Shown here: positions 58,362 through 64,000 of the stretch, in pieces
Numbering within the stretch: the first letter of the stretch is position 1
Layout: each line of letters begins with the position of its first letter
Assembly: GCA_040768925.1 (NCBI GenBank)
Contig: JAXGLZ010000002.1
Coordinates: forward strand, 620,001-684,000
Source of the DNA: CALNBC01 sp040768925
GTDB taxonomy: Bacteria; Bacillota; Clostridia; Christensenellales; CALWSW01
DNA length: 64,000 nucleotides
Reading direction: 5' to 3'
Program-made: the position numbers and the translations under genes
Notes under the pieces: model-generated
The model's database searches: none
What the model was told of the DNA's origin: nothing
Seen by the model: the letters and a program-made list of their open reading frames with translations, nothing else

Positions 58362-60644
58362 TCACTGAACGGTCATGCGGTGGCTGTATGCCCCGCGGAC
58401 GACGAATCCCCCGTCTTTCTCCTCGAACTTCACCCAAAAGGTGACGTTGCCGATGCGGTGGCGGGTGATCAGCAGATCCGTCTCGCTGTCGACCACCGCG
58501 TCACCCGTTTGGCAATACGCCTGCATCACGGCGCAGACATCCTCATCCAGAATCATGCGGTCGTCCATCTGAAGGCGGGCCTCCTCGGTTATGACAAGCG
58601 GGAAGCCGCAGTTCTTTTCCATCCCATCCTCACCCCACATTTCCTTCAACAGGCTGTTTTTGAGCGAAAGGCGGTTGCGGCGCTTTTCGCTGATATCCGG
58701 CGGGCTGCCCGCAATCGGGCCGTAAACAAGCTCCAGAATGTGCGCGGATTCATGCCCTTCCCGGGCGAATCTGTCCTTGCAGGCCATGCAATAGGTCACA
58801 AAAGGCGCGTCTGTTCGCGAAACGCAGGATTGGGCCAGTTCGTGGGCCACTTCCCGGTTTGCGTAGGAAACCAGGCCGCCGTAGCCGCAGCAGGGGCTTT
58901 TATCCCCCGAATACCCGGTTTCGATCAACTCCAAACCCAGGCTTTCCGCAAGGCTCCGCACCGCCTTTTGGGTGTTTTCGTCCCCCCTTGCGCCGCAGGA
59001 ATCGTGCATCGCCACGGCTTTTTGCTCCTTTGCCGCGCCTTCGGGCAGGCCGATTTCGTTCAGAATGTCCCACACGCCCAAAACCTCCCCGCCGATACTC
59101 TCCCGCAGGGTTTTCTGGCAGGTCGGGCAGCCGGCGATGACCCTGGGCTCGCCGAACTTTGCCAGTTCGGTTTTCAAAAATTCGGAGGTTTCGCCGAATA
59201 GCTCGTACCGCCCGGCCCAGTCCGCGATGGCCCCGCAGCAGCCGAGGATCAGGGCGACGCCGCCAGATAGCCGGTCGCAGAGATCAAGGTAAGCCCGTTT
59301 CACCGTTTCCGGCGCGATCGCCCCCGCCTGGCAGCCGGGGAAAAAAGCGTATGCGCAGGTTTCATACCCCGGCTGCGGCCTTGAAAGGAAGGCTTCGCCG
59401 TTGGAAAACAGCATGTCCTGAAGGGCGAATTCGTGGGTGGCGAGGGGCATTTTATCGGTCGAGACCATGTTTTCCCGCGCGGTATGGCAAATACCCGCCA
59501 TGTCGTACCCAAAGGGGCAGGTGACCGAGCACTGGCCGCAGAGGGCGCAGGAATTGATGGGCCTGTTCATCATGTGGTCGCCCATGATGATGCTGACGTT
59601 GTTGTAAATCTCCCGGGTCAGCTGCCGGGGGAACTTCTTGTAATGCCGAAGATAGGCGCAGCCTTTTGCGCATTCCTCGCAGCTGCACTCAATGCAGCGG
59701 GAGGCTTCTTCCCTGGCTTCTTCCGGGCCGTATCCGCCGCCCTCGATGATCCGGGCGGAAGGCTCCACCCCTTCCATGTTGGTGAACAGCCTGCTTTTGA
59801 CCGTTCCTTCCGCCCCGCGGGTGGAAGCGGGGTCCATGTTTTGCGCCAGCCGGTCCACCGACAGGGCGGCGCGCTTGGCGTCAAAAAGGGAACGGAGCAC
59901 GCCGGAGGTTCCTTCCGCCGGGGCGACGATCCCCAGTTCGAGGGAAACAAGAGTCGCCCCGTCCGGCTCCTTCGCCGGGTCAAGAGCCTTGGCGAAAGCC
60001 CGGGAGGCGCACAGGATGTCAAAATCACCGCGCCGATCCTGAAAAATCCCGGGGGACAGCTTTGAACGGTATTCCATGGTGATGTCAAGACCGGCCATGC
60101 GCTCCGACTCGGCCTTCGCTTCCGCTTCGGTCAGAAAAGGCGCGCAGGACTCAATGACAGCCGAAGCGTCCCCTTCTTCACAAAAAAAGGTGATGGGGTA
60201 CGCCTTGTTCGCCAGCTCGCCGGCGAGGGCAAGGGAAAACAGATCCGCGCCAAAGATGGCGACGGTTTTTTTCTTTTTAAATTTGAGCATGCCGCGGCCG
60301 GCTTTTTCCGTTCCCAGCGCCATGCAGGCCCGCTCCAGGGCGCCGATGCCCACGCCCTCGCCCGGTTCGGACAGGCGGCACGCGCCCTCGCAGGGGGCTT
60401 CGCAGCCCCTGGAAAGGATGAACGGAAAAGGCGCGATCCGCTGAAGCTGGGTGCGCGCGCCGGAAAAATCGCCGTCCTTCATGGCCTTCACAAAGGCCCT
60501 GGCGTCCAGCTTCAGGGGGCAGGCGGCCGAGCAGAAGGCGGGCTCGTCGCGGACGCAGACGTTTTCGCGCTCTTCCAGCTCCTGTTTGCCGAACATCTGC
60601 TTTTGCCTGTATACCCTTGTGGAGCGTTCCTCGAATTCTTTCAT
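58362..60644 (-). CDS. Iron-sulfur/CCG-domain electron-transfer protein with a degenerate dinucleotide site
   Basis: A 760-residue protein (pyridine-nucleotide-disulfide-oxidoreductase/dicluster type). The N-terminal cluster Cys (FCSAACPLKLDARAF, RGCEAPCEGACR) resembles GltD/NfnB. The Rossmann-like strand TVAIFGADLFSLALAGELA (127-145) lacks the GxGxxG seen in FAD enzymes. Later clusters are RCIECSCEECAKGC and CALCGQCSVTCPFGYD. CCG-type heterodisulfide-reductase-like motifs are LILGCCGAIADW, MHDSCGARGDEN and KSPCCGYGG. A further C-terminal domain (about 680-760) is unknown. It probably moves electrons to or from the molybdenum hydroxylase, and may not bind FAD itself. Met 60644 with TTGAGGTACAATCC before it is preferred over the frame to 60704. 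Confidence 0.88.
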   Translation of the reverse strand: MKEFEERSTRVYRQKQMFGKQELEERENVCVRDEPAFCSAACPLKLDARAFVKAMKDGDFSGARTQLQRIAPFPFILSRGCEAPCEGACRLSEPGEGVGIGALERACMALGTEKAGRGMLKFKKKKTVAIFGADLFSLALAGELANKAYPITFFCEEGDASAVIESCAPFLTEAEAKAESERMAGLDITMEYRSKLSPGIFQDRRGDFDILCASRAFAKALDPAKEPDGATLVSLELGIVAPAEGTSGVLRSLFDAKRAALSVDRLAQNMDPASTRGAEGTVKSRLFTNMEGVEPSARIIEGGGYGPEEAREEASRCIECSCEECAKGCAYLRHYKKFPRQLTREIYNNVSIIMGDHMMNRPINSCALCGQCSVTCPFGYDMAGICHTARENMVSTDKMPLATHEFALQDMLFSNGEAFLSRPQPGYETCAYAFFPGCQAGAIAPETVKRAYLDLCDRLSGGVALILGCCGAIADWAGRYELFGETSEFLKTELAKFGEPRVIAGCPTCQKTLRESIGGEVLGVWDILNEIGLPEGAAKEQKAVAMHDSCGARGDENTQKAVRSLAESLGLELIETGYSGDKSPCCGYGGLVSYANREVAHELAQSCVSRTDAPFVTYCMACKDRFAREGHESAHILELVYGPIAGSPPDISEKRRNRLSLKNSLLKEMWGEDGMEKNCGFPLVITEEARLQMDDRMILDEDVCAVMQAYCQTGDAVVDSETDLLITRHRIGNVTFWVKFEEKDGGFVVRGAYSHRMTVQ

Positions 60645-60773
60645 GGATTGTACCTCAATCAGCGGGCCGTTCCCGCCTGCGGGCGGTTTTGTGTTAAAAA
60701 CCAAAGGTTTATGAATAGAGAGGCGGTTTCCCGCCCCTCTATTATCTCATAAGGATGCTTGTTGATAAAGTGT

Positions 60774-63524
60774 TTACTTTTGGGCCTTCTTCAGCGCCTC
60801 AAGCACGACGGAGGGCAGCGCCGGCACGCGGGTGACGCGGGCGCCCGTGGCGTTGAAGATGGCGTTCAGGATGGCCGGGTGGGGCGCATCCAGCGGGGCC
60901 TCGCCGCAGCCGGCGGCGCCGTAGGGGCCTTCCGAGCGCGGGTGGTTCTCCTGGTAGATGATCTCGATCTCGTCCGGCACGTCGTTCGGGTAGGGGATGC
61001 CGCACTTGAGCAGGCTGGTGTGCTTGTTCAGGTCCTCAAAATCCTCCGAAAGCGCCAGGCCGATGCCCTGCACAAGGCCGCCGTAGAAGTTGCCGTCCAC
61101 CGCGAGCCTGTTCAGGATGGTGCCGACGTCCGCCACGGCGGTGAACTTTTCGACCTTGACCTTGCCGGTCTCGGTGTCGACCGCCACCTCGGGCAGGAAG
61201 ATGGTGTACATATAGACGGAGAAGGGCTCGCCCTGGGAAGTCGCCTGATCCATCGGATTGGCGGAGCAGTATGTGGCGACCCAGTTGCCGACATAATGGG
61301 TTTCGATGCCTTCGGCCTTCATCTCGTCATAGGTGCGGAAAGAACCGTCCGGCTTCTTCATGGCTTCGACCAGCTTCTCGCACGCAAGGCGGACGGCGTT
61401 GCCCGTCATGACAGCCGAGCGGCTGCCGCCGGCGGGGCCGGAGTTCGGGGTCAGCTTGGTGTCGCACATCTTGAGGCGGATCTGCTCGGGGGTAAAGCCG
61501 GCGTGCCGCAGGGTTTCGTGCGCGGCGGAAAGGGTGCCGATATCCGCGCCCTGGCCGTGGTCTTCCCAGGAGTTGGTGATGGTCGCCGTTCCGTCCGGGT
61601 TCAGGTCCGCCCAGGCTTCGGAGCCGTCCACCCCGTCAAGTCCGCTGCCGTAAACGCCCAGGGCGACGCCGACGCCGTACTTGATCCTGCCGTCACCGGC
61701 GGCGTTCTTTTCCGCCGCGCGGCGCTTGGCCGCCTCGTAATGCGGGCGGGCGAGCTTGAAGAGATCCTCCTCGCAGTAGACCTCCGGCGGGAAGCCGGTG
61801 GGCGTGGTGGAATCCTCGGACGCCTTGTAGCAGTTCATTTCCCTGAAGTCAAAGGGATCGATGCCCATCTTCGCGGCCAGCATATCCATCGCGATGTCGC
61901 TGCCCATGAAGGCCTGGGGTGAACCGTAGGCCCGGAAGGCCGAACCCCAGGCGTGGTTGGTGAACACCGTGGTGCTCTTGTTGCGGATGGTGGGGATGTG
62001 GTACCCCGCGCCCACGAACTGGGAAAGGCGGTGGGTGAGCAGATCGCCGAACTCGGAATACGGGCCGTGGTCGATGTAGTTGTTGCCCCACAAACCGAGC
62101 AGCTTGCCGTTCTCGTCCGCCGCCAGCTTGACGTTCATGTGGCCCGGGCTGCGCTTGCCGGTATAGGTGATGGACTGGTACATGTTGAAGAGCAATGACA
62201 CGGGCCGCTGGCAGACAAGGGCCGCCACGCCGAGGATCGCCTCGTTCGTGGGGGAGAACTTGTATCCGAAGGTGCCGCCGGTGTTGTTCTGCACAATGCG
62301 CAGTTTATCCATGGTGACGCCGACGCCGTCGGCGATCATGGGCATATGCAGGTGGATGCCGATGCTCTTGGAGTGGATGGTGAGCATGCCGTCCTCGTCG
62401 ATGTAGGCAAAGCCGTTGTCCGGCTCCAGGAAGAGGTGCGGCTGGCGGGAGCAGTAGCTCTCGACTTCCACCACGTTGGGCGCGGATTCAAAGTCGAAAT
62501 CCGGGCCCTTGATGCAGTTGGTCTCGTAATAGGCGTTGGGCACGCCGGGATGGATCTCGATCGCGTCGGGAGCCAGGGCTTCGGGCGCGCTCATGTAGGC
62601 GGGCAGGATCTCAAGATCCAGCTTGACGGCCTTGGCCGCTTCTCTGGCGTGTTCTTCGGTGTCCGCCGCGACGATGGCGATGGCGTCGCCATACTGGAAG
62701 ATCTTTTCATCGCAGAGGATCGGGCGGTCCCAGCCGTCGCACTTGTTGTTCAGCGGGAGCATGACGAGGCCGTTGATGCGGTTTTTGCCGGGAACGTCCT
62801 TCGCGGTGATGACCTTATAGACGCCGGGCATCTTTTCGGCTTCCGCCGTGTCCACGCCCTTGATGTTGGCGTGGGAAACCTCGGCCTGGACCAGGGCCAG
62901 GCGCAGCGTGTTTTCGGGCATGTGCAGGGCGGCGTCCGCGCCGAAGTCCCAGGTGCCGGTGACCTTCGCGGCGGCGGAGGGGCGAACGAAGTTCTTGCCC
63001 AGGATCCTGTTGTCCGTCGGGGTGAAGATCAGGTCTTCCTTGGTCATTTCGCCGCGCAGAACCTTGGCGGCGGCCATGGTGGCGTCGATGAGGGGCTTGT
63101 AGCCCGTGCAGCGGCAGAGGTTGCGGTTCCGGTTGAACCAGTTCCTGACTTCTTCCCGGGTGGGGCTCGGATTGTCTTCGAGGAGCGCCTTCGCGCTCAT
63201 GATGAAGCCGGGGCTGCAGAAGCCGCACTGGGCGCAGCCGTAGGCCATCCACGCGACCTGGAGCGGGTGCAGGTCATTGATCGTGCCCACGCCCTCGATG
63301 GTGGTGATCTCGGAATAATCCTCGACCTTGCTGATCTTGGTTACGCAGGACCGGGTGACCTTGCCGTTCACAATGACGTTGCAGGCGCCGCAGTGCCCTT
63401 CGCCGCAACCGATCTTGCAGCCGGTGAGCAGCAGGCGCTCCCGCAGGATGGTGGCCAGCGACTCGTTGCCTTCGACGATCAGTGTGCGTTCGACTCCGTT
63501 GATGACCAGTACTTTCTTAATCAT
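60774..63524 (-). CDS. Molybdenum hydroxylase, aldehyde oxidoreductase type (xanthine oxidase family)
   Basis: A 916-residue single-chain enzyme close in length and layout to Desulfovibrio aldehyde oxidoreductase (MOP). The first [2Fe-2S] site has Cys40, Cys45, Cys48 and Cys60 (GCGEGHCGACN); the second has Cys100, Cys103, Cys137 and Cys139 (CAQCGFC, CRCTGYK). The large Mo domain contains GGTFGYKF, HAWGSAFRAYGSPQAF and GPYGAAGCGEAPL with the catalytic Glu875. No FAD domain is present, so electrons leave through a carrier, probably the 760-residue protein. Codon bias suggests strong expression. The substrate (aldehyde, purine or other heterocycle) is open. ATG 63524 follows AAGGAGGACGCCAT. Confidence 0.95.
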   Translation of the reverse strand: MIKKVLVINGVERTLIVEGNESLATILRERLLLTGCKIGCGEGHCGACNVIVNGKVTRSCVTKISKVEDYSEITTIEGVGTINDLHPLQVAWMAYGCAQCGFCSPGFIMSAKALLEDNPSPTREEVRNWFNRNRNLCRCTGYKPLIDATMAAAKVLRGEMTKEDLIFTPTDNRILGKNFVRPSAAAKVTGTWDFGADAALHMPENTLRLALVQAEVSHANIKGVDTAEAEKMPGVYKVITAKDVPGKNRINGLVMLPLNNKCDGWDRPILCDEKIFQYGDAIAIVAADTEEHAREAAKAVKLDLEILPAYMSAPEALAPDAIEIHPGVPNAYYETNCIKGPDFDFESAPNVVEVESYCSRQPHLFLEPDNGFAYIDEDGMLTIHSKSIGIHLHMPMIADGVGVTMDKLRIVQNNTGGTFGYKFSPTNEAILGVAALVCQRPVSLLFNMYQSITYTGKRSPGHMNVKLAADENGKLLGLWGNNYIDHGPYSEFGDLLTHRLSQFVGAGYHIPTIRNKSTTVFTNHAWGSAFRAYGSPQAFMGSDIAMDMLAAKMGIDPFDFREMNCYKASEDSTTPTGFPPEVYCEEDLFKLARPHYEAAKRRAAEKNAAGDGRIKYGVGVALGVYGSGLDGVDGSEAWADLNPDGTATITNSWEDHGQGADIGTLSAAHETLRHAGFTPEQIRLKMCDTKLTPNSGPAGGSRSAVMTGNAVRLACEKLVEAMKKPDGSFRTYDEMKAEGIETHYVGNWVATYCSANPMDQATSQGEPFSVYMYTIFLPEVAVDTETGKVKVEKFTAVADVGTILNRLAVDGNFYGGLVQGIGLALSEDFEDLNKHTSLLKCGIPYPNDVPDEIEIIYQENHPRSEGPYGAAGCGEAPLDAPHPAILNAIFNATGARVTRVPALPSVVLEALKKAQK

Positions 63525-63684
63525 ATGGCGTCCTCCTTAAAGGTTTTGGGTTCGTTTGTGCCGCCAAAAAGCGCCCAGCGCTTAAATACCGATTTGAGAA
63601 GCTACAATTGATGGATATCTATGCTATAATGAAAACAATAAGCCGGTAAAATAACAGAACAAATCAAAAACGGGGGTTCAGTTC

Positions 63685-63948
63685 ATGGAAAACGAAGATA
63701 AGATTTTTTCGATCACCGCGAACGAAGTGACCGTCGAGGTCACCGACCGCGCCACGGGCAAAACGTTCAGGCGCGCCCTGCCGGTCGATTATTTCGAGAA
63801 TTCGAACTGCCTGCGCCTTCGCGGCGAAGGACTGGACGGAAAGCCGGCCGAGCTGGTGTTCTTTTCGGGCGCGGGCGTGAACAAGATCCGCGATCTGACG
63901 GGAGGCGGCCCGGACAAGGACCCCTGCGGAGGGCATGGGGGTACGTAA
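63685..63948 (+). CDS. Small hypothetical protein divergent from the molybdoenzyme
   Basis: An 87-residue protein starting MENEDKIFSITANEVTVEVT. It is beta-rich and ends GGGPDKDPCGGHGGT with one Cys and one His. ATG 63685 follows CGGGGGTTCAGTTC. A perfect TATAAT lies at 63625-63630, but the base pattern at -35 is poor. No family is recognised. Its position facing the molybdoenzyme operon suggests a linked role but proves nothing. The last 52 bases of the window hold no visible feature. Confidence 0.65.
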   Translation: MENEDKIFSITANEVTVEVTDRATGKTFRRALPVDYFENSNCLRLRGEGLDGKPAELVFFSGAGVNKIRDLTGGGPDKDPCGGHGGT

Positions 63949-64000
63949 AAAAACAGAACGCGCGACGCAAAGCTTATTTTCTGTCACTAGTTTATCAGAC

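Overview
The window looks like a piece of chromosome from a GC-rich, strictly anaerobic member of the Clostridia, probably Oscillospirales or Christensenellales. The support is pta-ackA followed by yceD-rpmF, a Firmicutes-type purine operon with a one-chain PurL, NfnAB, a DUF5685 / J-domain / membrane-protein trio, strong Gram-positive AGGAGG ribosome binding sites, several TTG starts, and no respiratory chain or oxygen-dependent enzymes. I see no phage, plasmid, transposase or CRISPR signature. The species cannot be named from sequence alone.

Layout. 1-6.6 kb: end of tmcAL (minus), pta-ackA, yceD-rpmF, and a membrane-anchored NlpC/P60 hydrolase with four peptidoglycan-binding repeats. 6.7-10.5 kb: DUF5685, J-domain and membrane-protein genes, a DUF4491 gene and an M20 peptidase. 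10.6-23.5 kb: a ten-gene purine operon on the minus strand (purE-C-F-M-N-O-H-D-L-B). PurH is split into an AICAR transformylase and an archaeal-type (PurO) IMP cyclohydrolase. The operon also has a possible leader peptide and an internal hairpin cluster. 23.6-31 kb: a GNAT protein, a TetR regulator, pgi, a folate-type ECF S component under a tetrahydrofolate riboswitch, and nfnAB. 31.2-36.9 kb: a roughly 690-nt untranslated leader before an abundant-looking membrane protein of unknown function, a nitroreductase, tRNA-Ala(CGC), small unknowns and a DUF5714 protein.

37-50 kb: a flavin-based anaerobic reductase zone. A 1053-residue lipoprotein fuses FAD, FMN-binding and FAD modules under a TetR gene. 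A second unit has a Tat-exported FAD lipoprotein reductase and a small FMN-binding lipoprotein, with a divergent TetR gene and a perfect palindromic operator. Between them lie a cupin, a probable wall-anchored surface protein, an AGCS symporter and a DtxR-type regulator. 50-53 kb: a HAD phosphatase, an HtrA protease and a P-loop kinase-like protein. 53.1-63.5 kb: a tightly overlapping minus-strand operon with a molybdenum hydroxylase (aldehyde oxidoreductase type), an iron-sulfur/flavin-like electron carrier, a small two-CxxC protein, a methyltransferase, a C_GCAxxG_C_C protein, a cysteine desulfurase-like enzyme, an unknown 92-residue protein, a radical SAM enzyme (TrsS type) and a phenylacetate-CoA-ligase-like enzyme. 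It reads as one pathway around a molybdoenzyme of unknown substrate.

The most unusual signal is a family of structured repeats (186 nt in two copies, 300 nt in a third) at 27.1, 28.3 and 52.9 kb, with a decayed relative near 36.9 kb. Each of the three clear copies lies between two direct copies of a 19-28 nt hairpin-forming sequence. In the two clearest cases this is the intrinsic terminator of the neighbouring gene, as though insertion duplicates the terminator stem-loop.
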